From positions 1 to 64,000 of the forward strand of contig KK211088.1 in assembly GCA_000620185.1 (NCBI GenBank): a stretch of 64,000 bases of DNA, given 5' to 3'. This stretch comes from Geodermatophilaceae bacterium URHB0062. Its GTDB lineage: Bacteria; Actinomycetota; Actinomycetes; Mycobacteriales; Geodermatophilaceae. The notes below the pieces were generated by a model, which saw only the letters and a list, made by a program, of their open reading frames with translations, was not told where the DNA came from and searched no databases. Shown piece after piece: positions 19,080 through 27,649 of this stretch (position 1 is the stretch's first letter; each line of letters starts with the position of its first letter). The position numbers and the translations under genes are program-made.

Positions 19080-19997
19080 TCAGAGACCTGCGGGAACGGC
19101 GTCGTCCGACGTCCGGCGAGTCGTCGTCCGGGCGTGTCGCAGGCTGTCGGCGGTGAACACCGCCAGGGCCGCCCAGACGATCACGAATCCGGCCAGCCGC
19201 GCCGGGGGCATCTCCTCGCCGTAGACGAAGACGCCGATCGCGAGCTGCATCAGGGGGGTGAGGTATTGCAGCAACCCCACGGTGGACAGCGGGATCCGCC
19301 GGGCCGCCGCCGCGAACAGCAACAGCGGGATCGCGGTGGCGATCCCCGAGGTCGCCAGGAGCAGCGCGTGGCCGGCGCCCTCGGTGCCGAAGGTCCCCGC
19401 CCCGTCGGCGTGCAGCACCCCGAGGACGACGGCCGCGGGCACCGTGACCATCGCCGTCTCCACGAACAGACCCGGGGCGGCCTCGACGCGGACTAGCTTC
19501 TTCATCACCCCGTACAGCCCGAAGCTCGCGGCGAGCCCCAGCGCGATCCAGGGCGGCCGCCCGTAGTCGACGGTGAGGACGACGACCGCCACGGTGGCGA
19601 TGCCCACCGCGACCCACTGGAGCGGGCGCAGGCGCTCGGCGAAGACGACGACCCCCAGCAGCACGCTGACCAGCGGGTTGATGAAGTACCCGAGCGAGGT
19701 CTCGACGACGTGGCCCGAGTTCACGCCGTAGACGAAGACCAGCCAGTTGACGGCGATGAGGAATCCGGCGCCGGCCAGGACGAGCAGGCGGCGCCGGTCG
19801 CTGACCAGTGCGCGCACCTGGGACCAGCGGCGGAGCACGGTGAGCAGGAGGGCGACGAACAGCAGCGACCAGAGCACCCGGTGCGCGACGATCTCCAGCC
19901 CGCCGGCGGGCTCCAGCAGGGGGAAGTAGAGGGGGAACAGGCCCCACAGGGCGTAGGCGCCCAGCCCGGCGGCCATCCCCAGGCGACGCTCGTCCAC
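19080..19997 (-). CDS. rarD: RarD-type EamA family transporter
   Basis: 305 residues (GTG 19997; a GTG at 20045 would add 16). About ten hydrophobic helices in two EamA halves. The segment NWLVFVYGVNSGHVVETSLG followed by YFINPLVSVLLGV is diagnostic of the RarD branch of the drug/metabolite transporter superfamily. The substrate is not established; chloramphenicol sensitivity is the historical phenotype in other bacteria. Downstream are about 127 non-coding bases and then the divergently regulated DUF3263 operon on the same strand. Confidence 0.88.
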   Translation of the reverse strand: MDERRLGMAAGLGAYALWGLFPLYFPLLEPAGGLEIVAHRVLWSLLFVALLLTVLRRWSQVRALVSDRRRLLVLAGAGFLIAVNWLVFVYGVNSGHVVETSLGYFINPLVSVLLGVVVFAERLRPLQWVAVGIATVAVVVLTVDYGRPPWIALGLAASFGLYGVMKKLVRVEAAPGLFVETAMVTVPAAVVLGVLHADGAGTFGTEGAGHALLLATSGIATAIPLLLFAAAARRIPLSTVGLLQYLTPLMQLAIGVFVYGEEMPPARLAGFVIVWAALAVFTADSLRHARTTTRRTSDDAVPAGL

Positions 19998-20069
19998 GGC
20001 TGGCACCGTACGCCGCACGCCGGCCAGATCGTGAGCGAGGCTCACGACCCGGCGGGTCCGGTCAGCCGG

Positions 20070-20501
20070 TCAGGGCGTCTGGATGTAGTCGACCAGCTGC
20101 TTGCGCTCCTCCTCCAGCTCGTCGAGGCGGGCCTTGACCACGTCACCGATCGACACGATGCCGACGAGGAGGCCGTCGTCGACCACGGGGACGTGGCGGA
20201 CGCGGTGGTCGGTCATCGTCTGCGCGAGCGAGTGCACGTTCGCGTCGGAGGGGCAGGTGTGCACCTGCGCCGTCATCACGCTGGAGACGGGCTGGGTGAG
20301 CAGCGCCGCGCCGCGCTCGTGCAATCCGCGCGCGACGTCGCGCTCGGACAGGATCCCCTCGACCCGTCGGCCGTCGGAGGAGACGACCAGGGCGCCGATG
20401 CCCCGGTCGGCGAGCATCGCGAGGGCGGCCCGCACGCTCTCCGATCCGTCGATGGTCGCCACCTCGTGGCCCTTGCGACGCAACAGCGAACTGATCTGCA
20501 C
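20070..20501 (-). CDS. Two-CBS-domain protein
   Basis: 143 residues made of a pair of CBS domains (VATIDGSESVRAALAMLADR and VHTCPSDANVHSLAQTMTDH, each ending in a GI-S-xDV motif: GILSERDVARGL and GIVSIGDVVKARL), followed by a short charged helix. Stand-alone CBS pairs bind adenine nucleotides and act as sensors. The GTG at 20501 has a strong GAGGAGG site. The gene is divergent from the DUF5313 gene and 72 bases upstream of rarD on the same strand. Confidence 0.9.
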   Translation of the reverse strand: MQISSLLRRKGHEVATIDGSESVRAALAMLADRGIGALVVSSDGRRVEGILSERDVARGLHERGAALLTQPVSSVMTAQVHTCPSDANVHSLAQTMTDHRVRHVPVVDDGLLVGIVSIGDVVKARLDELEEERKQLVDYIQTP

Positions 20502-20633
20502 GGCGGCCTCCTCACGGCACGATGCGGCGAGTTTCCACCCGCCGCTCCCCCGCGGGCAACGGCGACCCGATCGGGTGTATCCGGGCGGGCGACCACACCT
20601 TCCACGCGACCGGTCGCGGCCTACCGTCAAGGG

Positions 20634-21029
20634 ATGCGCACGCGGCCCAACCCCCTCCAGTGGGTCTGGTACGCCCTGGGCGGCGGACTGCCCCGCGAAC
20701 TCTCACCGTGGGTGCTGGCCGACACGACGCGCCGCACGTGGATCTGGCGGCACGTGGCCCGCGCCGTCGTCCAGATGCTGCCCGTGGTGGTGGTCTGCCT
20801 CGTCGCCGTCCCCGTGCCCCTGAGCTACCGCATCTCGGCGGCCGTGGGCGGCCTGATGCTCGGGCTGATGTTCTCCATGGCCTTCATGACCGAGACGATC
20901 GAGCACCGGGCGCGCAAGGCCGGCTATCCCCCGGGCATGGCTGCCCGGCTGCGGGCCGAGCGGGCCGAGCGAGAGCGCGTCGAGCGGCGGTCGGCCTACC
21001 GCAAGGACGGCGCGGGCAGCTTCGATTAG
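20634..21029 (+). CDS. DUF5313 membrane protein
   Basis: 131 residues: MRTRPNPLQWVWYALGGGLP, then RELSPWVLADTTRRTWIWRH, two transmembrane helices (about 45-65 and 70-88), then a long Arg/Glu-rich cytoplasmic tail. This is the pattern of the actinobacterial DUF5313 family. Function unknown. The ATG at 20634 is preceded by AAGG. The promoter must lie in the 132 bases shared with the divergent CBS gene. Confidence 0.8.
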   Translation: MRTRPNPLQWVWYALGGGLPRELSPWVLADTTRRTWIWRHVARAVVQMLPVVVVCLVAVPVPLSYRISAAVGGLMLGLMFSMAFMTETIEHRARKAGYPPGMAARLRAERAERERVERRSAYRKDGAGSFD

Positions 21030-21040
21030 GGCGGTGCCCT

Positions 21041-21250
21041 CTAGTCCTCGACGCGGAACCCGACCTTCACCGTGACCTGGAAGTAGGCCACGTCGCCGTC
21101 GACGACCTGACCGCGGATCTCCTGGGTCTGGAACCAGTCGATGTTCCGGACCGTCTGCGCGGCCTTGCGGATGGCGTTCCGGACCGCGTCGTCGACGCTC
21201 GTCGGACTGCTCCCGACAATTTCGCTCAACCTGTACACGTGGTCGCTCAC
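21041..21250 (-). CDS. Dodecin family protein
   Basis: 69 residues: VSDHVYRLSEIVGSSPTSVD, NAIRKAAQTVRNIDWFQTQE and YFQVTVKVGFRVED match dodecins, small dodecameric flavin- or CoA-binding storage proteins. The GTG start at 21250 has TAGGAGG five bases upstream. It is convergent with the DUF5313 gene (11 bases apart) and divergent from the ECF sigma gene. Confidence 0.93.
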   Translation of the reverse strand: MSDHVYRLSEIVGSSPTSVDDAVRNAIRKAAQTVRNIDWFQTQEIRGQVVDGDVAYFQVTVKVGFRVED

Positions 21251-21357
21251 GTCGCCTCCTACTGGCAGGGCCGGTCGCTGCCGACCTTGGCACGGCCGAC
21301 CCGTGGGCGGGCGGCCCGGCGGCGCGGCACTGGTCTCCACGAGCGCCCGATCGCGGG

Positions 21358-21422
21358 ACGACGTAGGTAGGGCCGGGGGACGACGTACGTCGTTCCCGAG
21401 GGTGCGAATACGTCGTACGACG
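21358..21422. promoter_or_regulatory. Cluster of four TACGTCGT half-sites upstream of the ECF sigma gene
   Basis: ACGACGTA at 21358, the perfect 14-base palindrome ACGACGTACGTCGT at 21380-21393, TACGTCGT at 21409, and the 12-base palindrome CGTCGTACGACG at 21411-21422. Copies in the same orientation are about 22 bases apart (two helical turns). The cluster sits 68-132 bases before the sigma-factor ATG, in the region shared with the divergent dodecin gene. It looks like a multi-site operator; the protein that binds is unknown. Confidence 0.6.
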
Positions 21423-21489
21423 GATTTCGGCATGCGGCGTTCCCGGAAGCCTTCTCGGCACACCGAACCACGCCGAAGGAGCCGCAACG

Positions 21490-22074
21490 ATGCCCGCTCT
21501 CGCCTACGCCGAAGCCCCCGCCGCCGCCACCGACCGGGACGCCGGGAGCCGGTTGCTGGCCGACCTCGCCGCCGGGGACGACGCCGCGTGGCAGACCACG
21601 GTCCGCCGGTACGAGCGCCTCCTCCGGTCGTCGGCCCGCGGGGTGCTGCGCAGCGACGCCGACGTCGACGAGGCGGTGCAGCGCACCTGGGTGCTCCTGC
21701 TGAAGAACGCCGCGCGGATCAACGACGCCGCCGCCCTGCCCGGGTGGCTGTCGACGACCGCCCGGCGCGAGGCCCTGGCCATCGTCCGTGCCCAGCAGCG
21801 CGCCATCCCGACCGAGGACCTGGGCGCGCACATCGCGCCCGACGACAGCGACATGGCCGGCGGCCTGATGCGGCTGGAGCTGCGCTCGGCGCTGCTCCGG
21901 GCGGTGGACACCCTGCCGGCCACGCAGCGGCTGGTCGTCCAGGCCATGCTGCGCGGCGAGCAGTCCTACGACTCGCTGAGCCAGGAACTGTCGATGCCCC
22001 GGGGCAGCCTCGGACCGCTGCGCGGACGGGCGATCAAGTCGCTGCGCGCGCAGCTGGTGCCGAGCTTCGCGTGA
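21490..22074 (+). CDS. ECF-type RNA polymerase sigma factor
   Basis: 194 residues. Region 2 spans about 25-100 (LRSDADVDEAVQRTWVLLLK, GWLSTTARREALAIVR) and region 4 about 135-190 (LPATQRLVVQAMLRGEQSYD, SLSQELSMPRGSLGPLRGRA). AAGGAG lies eight bases before the ATG. No adjacent anti-sigma factor is recognisable; the neighbour downstream is a convergent 64-residue gene that abuts it exactly. The palindrome cluster upstream may control it. Confidence 0.9.
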   Translation: MPALAYAEAPAAATDRDAGSRLLADLAAGDDAAWQTTVRRYERLLRSSARGVLRSDADVDEAVQRTWVLLLKNAARINDAAALPGWLSTTARREALAIVRAQQRAIPTEDLGAHIAPDDSDMAGGLMRLELRSALLRAVDTLPATQRLVVQAMLRGEQSYDSLSQELSMPRGSLGPLRGRAIKSLRAQLVPSFA

Positions 22075-22269
22075 CTACTGCTGGCCGCCGCCGCCGAGCG
22101 GACCGTGGTCGACCACGTGCTGGATGCCGCGGCGGAACGCCTCCTGCAGGTTCAGGTCCGGCTGGGCGTCGACGGTCGCCTTGAACTGCTCCGCCAAGGC
22201 CTCGTCGAGCTCGACCGTCTCGTCCGGCTCGCCGGCGTCGTTGAACAGCGAGAGCTTGATGACAGGCAT
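22075..22269 (-). CDS. Small protein of 64 aa, unknown function
   Basis: Acidic 64-residue product, MPVIKLSLFNDAGEPDETVE then LDEALAEQFKATVDAQPDLN, ending in GGGGQQ. The ATG at 22269 has GGAAGGA six bases upstream. The stop codon directly abuts the stop of the convergent ECF sigma gene with no base between. It is 29 bases downstream of the LuxR/AAA gene on the same strand, so it could be the distal... or rather the proximal gene of that transcript: it lies upstream of 22299 only in map terms and is transcribed after it. No family recognised. Confidence 0.65.
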   Translation of the reverse strand: MPVIKLSLFNDAGEPDETVELDEALAEQFKATVDAQPDLNLQEAFRRGIQHVVDHGPLGGGGQQ

Positions 22270-22298
22270 GGAGGTCCTTCCGCGGGGCCGACCGGTAC

Positions 22299-25076
22299 CT
22301 ACCGGGCGACCCTGGCGGCAAGGGCGGCGGCCTGCGCACGGTTGGTGACCTGCAGCTTATGCAGGACGCGGGACACGTGGACACCGACCGTGCGATCGCT
22401 GATGAACAATTCACGGGCGATCTGCCGGTTGGTCGCGCCGGTGCCCAGCAGGGCCAGGACCTCGAACTCCCGGTCGGTCAATCCGTAGGGGCGGTTCTCC
22501 GCGGAGTCCCGGGGAACCGGCGCCGGCGCGGGCGTCATGCGGGTGCGGCTGAGCAGGGCGTCGACCTCCCGCACGACCGGGGTGGCCCCGAGTCGCGCCG
22601 CGATCGTCCGGGCCTCCACCGCGGCGGCGGCCGCCTTGTCCCGCCGCTTGGCCGCCACGTGGCACTCCGCCTCTCGCAGCAGGCAGTACGCCTCCTCCCG
22701 GGGACGGTCCGCGGACCGCCAGAGCTGGACCGCCTCCGCCCAGTCCCCGGCGGTCGCGACGCCGTGGGCCCGGGCGTACTCGTTGCGCGCGGTCCGGAGG
22801 TCGGCGGCGAAGTTGTAGTCGTCGGAGTCGGGTGACCCGAGCTGCTCCACCTCGGCCGACAGCCGGTCGAGCCGCACCTCGGCCTCCGGGTCGAGGCGTC
22901 CGGTCACCGGCCCGGCCCGGTCGGCCTCGTTGCGGAGACCGATCACGATGAGCTCGATGCGGAAGTGGCGGTCCTGGGTCGCCGACAGCCGCCGCAGCGC
23001 CTCGTCGACGGTCCGGTAGCACCGGTCCCGGTCGCCCTCCTGCGCCTGGATGCCGGCCGTCGCGCCGGCGACGGCGGCGATCACCGTGGGCTCGTCCGCC
23101 TCCGACAACGACGCGGCGGCCGCGAGGCTCGCGCGGGCCGCCTCGGTGTTGCCCATGGCCAGGTGCAGCTCGGCCCGTTCCAGGTGCAGGTGCAGGCCCT
23201 GGCCCTGCGTGACCCGGCCGTCGAGCAGTTCGGCGAGCACGGCCTCGCAGCGGGCGTACTGGCCGCGCCGGATGAGCATGTTGGTGGCGTTGCACGCCAG
23301 CGCCGCCCCGACCGGCAGCTCGAGGCCGTACTCCGGCAGCAGGGTGAGCCCTTCCAGCGCCGCCGCGGACGCCTCCGCCGGCATGCCGGAGAACTCGTAC
23401 GCCACGATGAGGTTCGCGTAGCTGCGGCAGAGGACGACGCGGTCCTCGACGTCCCGGGCCAGCCGCACGCCCTCGCGCAGCAGGTCGAGGGCGCCCCGGT
23501 CACCCAGGAAGGTGCCGGCGGTGCCGCGCGTGGTCAGCGCGTCGGCGAGCACCGCCGTCGTCCCGTGCTCGCGGGCGGCGGCGATCGACCGGTCGGCGTC
23601 GCGAACCGCGTCCTCGAACTCGGCCATGATGAACGAGCCGCGGGCCATGGCCCCCCAGACCTGCGCATGGCAGCCGGTGACTTCGTCGTCCAGGGTGGCG
23701 GCGGCCTCGGCGTAGGCGGCGCGGCTGCGTCCGGTCTGCCCGGCCTCCCAGAGGAAGCAGCCGAGCCGCTCGAGCGCGCTCGCGCGTGCGGGGCGGGCGA
23801 TCCCGTCGGACCGCAGGGCCTCGTCGAGCAGCGCCGCCGCGGCCGCCGGCTCGCCCGCCAGCCGCGCCGTGCCCGCGGCCTCGAGGACCAGGTCCAGGTG
23901 CGCCTCCGGATCGGCGTCCGGCCGCCCCACCTCCAGCGCCCGCTGGTAGTGCGCCCACGACTCGGCGAAGGCGTTGAGACGACGCGCCTTCCGCGCCGCG
24001 CGCAGGCTCCACACGGCGGCCTCGTCGTTCAGCCCGGCGGCGGCCCAGTGCAGGCTCACCGCCGCCGCCGTGACGACGTCGTCGGCGGCGTCCGTGGAGA
24101 GCGCCCGCGCCGCCTGCTCGTGCAGCCTGCGCCGCTCGAACGGCAGCTGCTGCGAGAGCACGGCCTCGCACATCAGGCTGTGCCGGAAGGCGTAGTCGGC
24201 GCCCTCGACGACCAGCACCCCGGCGTCGACGGCCTCGCGGACGGCGTCGCCGTAGCGGTCCGGGGGCAGTGCCGAGGCCCGGTAGAGGCGCTCGTCGGGC
24301 ACCCACAGGCCGAAGATCGCGGCCAGCCGGACCAGGCCGGCCGCATCGGGACCGAGGCCGCGCACGCGGGACAGCAGGACGTCCTTCACCCGCCGGGCGC
24401 CGGGGTCCTTCACCAGCTCACCGAGCAGGTAGGGGTTGCCCTGGGTCTGCTCGTACCAGGCGTCCGGATCGTGGTCGGGAGCCAGGACGGCGACCAGCTC
24501 GCGGGTCTCCTCCCGGTCCAGCCGCTGCAGCTCGATGCACTCGGCACCGGGCAGCCGGGTCAACTCGGCCACCGCCTGCTGCACCCGCCCGACCAACGGC
24601 GTCTCGTCGTCCCGCAGCGTCAGGACGAGGCTGAGCCGCCGCCGCGCCGCCGTCGAGGCGAGATAGACGAGGAAGTCGCAGGTGGTCTCGTCGGCCCACT
24701 GCAGGTCGTCGATGACGACGGTCGTCGGGGCCGGCGACCCGGTGGGCGCGAGGGCGTCGGCCCACACGCGGATCGCGCGGAGGCGCTGCTCGGCCGACTG
24801 CTGCTCGGCGCCGTCGGCGGCCTCGGGCCACCCGCCCCGGGCGTCGAAGATCTGCTCCAGCGCCGCCAGGGGCAGCGCCTGCCCCGCCAGCTGCAGGCAG
24901 GATCCCTCGATGACGTCGGTGACCGCGGCCGCGCGCTCGAGTGCCACCAGCGACGACTTGCCGACCCCCGCCTCGCCGGAGAGCACGACGATGCGCCCCG
25001 GCTCCTGGAAGGCCGCGGCGACCACGGCGCGCTGCACCGTCCGGCCCACGTACGGGAGAGCCGTCCCCGCCCCCAT
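22299..25076 (-). CDS. LuxR-family transcriptional regulator with AAA ATPase domain (second LAL protein)
   Basis: 925 residues. P-loop GEAGVGKS (about 34-41), Walker B region TTVVIDDLQWADETT, long TPR-like middle, and a C-terminal LuxR helix-turn-helix (LTDREFEVLALLGTG, then FISDRTVGVHVSRVLHKLQV). Same architecture as the gene at 120-3116 but not a recent copy, since the sequences differ widely. The start is ATG 25076, with an adjoining GTG at 25079. tRNA-Thr lies 88 bases upstream on the same strand. The inducer and targets are unknown. Confidence 0.93.
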   Translation of the reverse strand: MGAGTALPYVGRTVQRAVVAAAFQEPGRIVVLSGEAGVGKSSLVALERAAAVTDVIEGSCLQLAGQALPLAALEQIFDARGGWPEAADGAEQQSAEQRLRAIRVWADALAPTGSPAPTTVVIDDLQWADETTCDFLVYLASTAARRRLSLVLTLRDDETPLVGRVQQAVAELTRLPGAECIELQRLDREETRELVAVLAPDHDPDAWYEQTQGNPYLLGELVKDPGARRVKDVLLSRVRGLGPDAAGLVRLAAIFGLWVPDERLYRASALPPDRYGDAVREAVDAGVLVVEGADYAFRHSLMCEAVLSQQLPFERRRLHEQAARALSTDAADDVVTAAAVSLHWAAAGLNDEAAVWSLRAARKARRLNAFAESWAHYQRALEVGRPDADPEAHLDLVLEAAGTARLAGEPAAAAALLDEALRSDGIARPARASALERLGCFLWEAGQTGRSRAAYAEAAATLDDEVTGCHAQVWGAMARGSFIMAEFEDAVRDADRSIAAAREHGTTAVLADALTTRGTAGTFLGDRGALDLLREGVRLARDVEDRVVLCRSYANLIVAYEFSGMPAEASAAALEGLTLLPEYGLELPVGAALACNATNMLIRRGQYARCEAVLAELLDGRVTQGQGLHLHLERAELHLAMGNTEAARASLAAAASLSEADEPTVIAAVAGATAGIQAQEGDRDRCYRTVDEALRRLSATQDRHFRIELIVIGLRNEADRAGPVTGRLDPEAEVRLDRLSAEVEQLGSPDSDDYNFAADLRTARNEYARAHGVATAGDWAEAVQLWRSADRPREEAYCLLREAECHVAAKRRDKAAAAAVEARTIAARLGATPVVREVDALLSRTRMTPAPAPVPRDSAENRPYGLTDREFEVLALLGTGATNRQIARELFISDRTVGVHVSRVLHKLQVTNRAQAAALAARVAR

Positions 25077-25163
25077 CACCCGGTCATGGTCCCCCGCGGC
25101 GACGAGAACGTCCAGGTAGTTGCCGGGGGACGGCGACCCGAGGGGTCGCGGGACGAACGAGAG

Positions 25164-25236
25164 AGCCGACGCGGGGACTCGAACCCCGAACCGCTCGATT
25201 ACAAGTCGAGTGCGCTACCAATTGCGCCACGCCGGC
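25164..25236 (-). tRNA. tRNA-Thr (anticodon UGU)
   Basis: Reading the minus strand from 25236: acceptor GCCGGCG pairs with CGTCGGC (one G-U), the D-arm is GCGCAATTGGTAGCGC, and the anticodon stem CTCGA/TCGAG encloses the loop CTTGTAA, giving anticodon TGT. The T-arm contains GGTTCGAGTCC. The discriminator is U. CCA is not encoded. It decodes ACA and related Thr codons, which are rare in this GC-rich genome. Confidence 0.95.
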
Positions 25237-25277
25237 CGGACACGGGAACACGTCCCGGCACCAGGATAGGTGGACGG

Positions 25278-26099
25278 CTACGAGCCCATCTGCTCCATCT
25301 CGCCCATCGGACCGGAGCCCGGGACGGTGAGGGCCGGGATCGCGTCGGGGGCGGCCAGCAGCAGCACCCCCAGGACGAGCAGCACGGCCGTCGTCCCGTA
25401 GGTCGCCACCCGGCGCCACGGCAGGGTCTTCTCGACGGCGATCAGCCCGGCGACCACGGCCATCCAGGTGATGCTCATGACGCCCAGCGCGAACAGCGAC
25501 GCCATGAGCGCCCAGCAGCACCCGACGCACCACGCGCCGTGCCTCGCACCCATCCGCAGCGCCCCCCAGTGCCCGTCCCGCCAGGCGCCGAGCAGGAACC
25601 CGAGCGGACTCCGGCACTTGCCGAGGCAGACCTCCTTGAGGGGCGTCAGTTCGTAGGCGGCCGCGACGAGCAGCGTCGCGCCCGCGACCCACCGGCCCGC
25701 GCCGTCCCATGCCAAGGCGTCGCCCCCGACCCGGTCGAGCACGGCTGCCAGCGCGAAGGCGGCCAGCCCGGCGGCGGCCCACGTCACCAGATAGCCCCCG
25801 GCGAACAGCGCGGGGAGCAGCGCCGATCGGCGCTTGGTCATCCGGGAGTACAGCGCGACCGTCGGGGCGACCGACGGGAACATCATCGCGGCCATCATCA
25901 CGACCCAGATGACGAGGAACCACCCCAGCGTTCCCAGACCGGTCCACGGCCCCTCGTCCATGCCCCGCATCTGTCGTGCCGTCCACCACCAGCCGACGCC
26001 GGCGACGACGACGAGAGCGGCCACCAGCCCCAGCCGGAGTCGGACGGCGGCGAAGGCCGGCGCGGGACCGCTCTCGCGCCCCGGCGCCCGGGTGCTCAT
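25278..26099 (-). CDS. DUF2182 integral membrane protein
   Basis: 273 residues, about seven transmembrane segments. Conserved features are WFLVIWVVMMAAMMFPS, the KEVCLGKCRSPLGF loop, and GAWCVGCCWALM, whose cysteines suggest metal binding (DUF2182, predicted metal-binding integral membrane protein). It follows the DUF1326 gene by 4 bases, so the two are co-transcribed. The pair is recurrent in bacteria but uncharacterised. A Met-rich tail (GPMGEMEQMGS) may also bind metal. Confidence 0.9.
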   Translation of the reverse strand: MSTRAPGRESGPAPAFAAVRLRLGLVAALVVVAGVGWWWTARQMRGMDEGPWTGLGTLGWFLVIWVVMMAAMMFPSVAPTVALYSRMTKRRSALLPALFAGGYLVTWAAAGLAAFALAAVLDRVGGDALAWDGAGRWVAGATLLVAAAYELTPLKEVCLGKCRSPLGFLLGAWRDGHWGALRMGARHGAWCVGCCWALMASLFALGVMSITWMAVVAGLIAVEKTLPWRRVATYGTTAVLLVLGVLLLAAPDAIPALTVPGSGPMGEMEQMGS

Positions 26100-26103
26100 C
26101 GCG

Positions 26104-26706
26104 TCAGGCGGACCAGGCGAACTCGGAGGTGGACAGGCCGGTCTTGCCCTCGTACTCGATGCCGAACGCGTTGATCCGCGAGCGCCGCGCCTCGGCCATC
26201 GTGAGGTTCGCCCCAGCCGGGTGGAACATGCCGTCGAACCGGACCGGCTGACCGTCCTCCTTGCCGAACGGCACGATGTCCTCGACCTCGAACTCGATCG
26301 CGTCCCCCACGCGGACGCTGTGCAGCAGACCGTCGTCGCGCACCTCGATCGCCGCCCGCTCGACCCCGACGACCTCGCCCACGAGGGGAGCGAGTGCGCC
26401 CATCGGGCCGCCGAGCTGCCCGCCGAAGACCTGCACGAGCTTGTCGAACTGCTCGTCGCTGGCCTGGTCGTCGACGAACATGCCGAGCCGCCAGTTGCCG
26501 TCGGTCATGACCTTCGGGGTGTCGATGATGGCCACGACCCGACGGCCCGCGACGTCGGTGCCGTCGACCTCACCCTCGCGGATCGCGAAGGCCAGGGTCG
26601 CCCGGCAGAAGTCGTACGTGGCGCCGTGGTCGAACGTGAGGTTGCAGGGACACATCAACTCGCATGAGCAGGTCTCGGCGTAGCTGCCCTTGAGATTCCA
26701 TGCCAT
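26104..26706 (-). CDS. DUF1326 protein
   Basis: 200 residues, starting MAWNLKGSYAETCSCELMCP with the CSCxxxCPC cysteine cluster that defines DUF1326 and a third cysteine in TYDFCRATLAF. The rest is beta-rich (VVAIIDTPKVMTDGNWRL). The ATG at 26706 has GGAGGGG seven bases upstream. First gene of the two-gene unit with DUF2182. The cysteines suggest binding of a soft metal such as copper, which is inference only. Confidence 0.9.
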   Translation of the reverse strand: MAWNLKGSYAETCSCELMCPCNLTFDHGATYDFCRATLAFAIREGEVDGTDVAGRRVVAIIDTPKVMTDGNWRLGMFVDDQASDEQFDKLVQVFGGQLGGPMGALAPLVGEVVGVERAAIEVRDDGLLHSVRVGDAIEFEVEDIVPFGKEDGQPVRFDGMFHPAGANLTMAEARRSRINAFGIEYEGKTGLSTSEFAWSA

Positions 26707-26789
26707 GGCCGGTCCCCTCCGAGAGGCGGCCAGTCTCCAGCCAGGGATCGCCGCAGGTCAACCACCTGCGTAGCGGCTCAGGGCCGCGC

Positions 26790-27467
26790 TCAGGCGGCGT
26801 CGGTGCCCGCGATCCGATCGCCCTGCACGTAGTCGGCCGGGTCGCTGCCGGGCACCGGACCGCCGCCCAGCCAGCGGCTGAACCCGCCGGGGTCGCGCAC
26901 CTCGAGCTCGTCGAGCACCTCCTCCCGCCGGCGCACCAGGGCGGCTCGCACGGCGGGGTCCAGCCGCCCGGCGAGGAGCGTCGACGTGCGCAGCCACTCC
27001 TGCCCCAGCGCACGCGTGGGCAGCTGCGACACCGGGGACAGCAGCTCGGCCGGCCGGAGCGTGGCCACGCGGGGGGCGCCCGGCGGCACGGGCGCCGCCG
27101 TCGGTCGTGCCGCACGCTCCGCCCGGGCCGACCGGACCACCCAGTACGCCGCGCCGCCCATGACGGCGGTGCCCGCGAGGAGCGCGGCGATCACTCCCCC
27201 GGCCAGCCCGGCCGTGCCCGCCACGGCGAGGAGCACCGCCACCGTCCACGCGGCCGCCTGGGCTCCCGCGGCCACGGCGGCCCGGACGTTCCCGCCGTGC
27301 TCCTCATGCGCGATCGCCGCGCACAGGCACGCGGCGAAGAACCCGGCGACGCACACGGCGACCAGCCCGGGCCCGCGCAGCGCGAGGCCGCCGGCGAGCG
27401 CCAGCCCCCCTCCCACCACGGCGGCGAGCACCACGAGGGCGCGGACGACGGGACCTCGAGCGGGCAC
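26790..27467 (-). CDS. Membrane protein, unknown
   Basis: 225 residues with about four Ala/Gly/Val-rich transmembrane helices in the first 115 (an AHEEHGGNV loop between the second and third), then a cytoplasmic region with RRREEVLDELEVRDPGGFSR followed by a WLGGG motif. The tail resembles short C-terminal segments seen in other actinobacterial membrane proteins but I cannot name the family. The GTG at 27467 has TGGAGG six bases upstream. Monocistronic. Confidence 0.72.
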   Translation of the reverse strand: MPARGPVVRALVVLAAVVGGGLALAGGLALRGPGLVAVCVAGFFAACLCAAIAHEEHGGNVRAAVAAGAQAAAWTVAVLLAVAGTAGLAGGVIAALLAGTAVMGGAAYWVVRSARAERAARPTAAPVPPGAPRVATLRPAELLSPVSQLPTRALGQEWLRTSTLLAGRLDPAVRAALVRRREEVLDELEVRDPGGFSRWLGGGPVPGSDPADYVQGDRIAGTDAA

Positions 27468-27649
27468 GGGCAGCCTCCAGAGACACGAGGAAGGGCGACG
27501 ACCGGGACCGACCGGCCACCCGTCGTCGCGCGCCCCCTACCCACTTCGCGCCGTGGTTGCACCCGGAGATTCCCGGAGGTCTTCCGCCAGCGCGCCCCGG
27601 CGAGGAGGCTGCACGCCAGACCCCATCGCCCTGCTCCTGGAGGTGCGTC

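Noticed and set aside
22965..26174. Open frame of more than 1000 codons on the plus strand
   Set aside because: It runs antisense through the second LuxR/AAA gene, the tRNA and the DUF2182 gene, so it cannot be a real gene.
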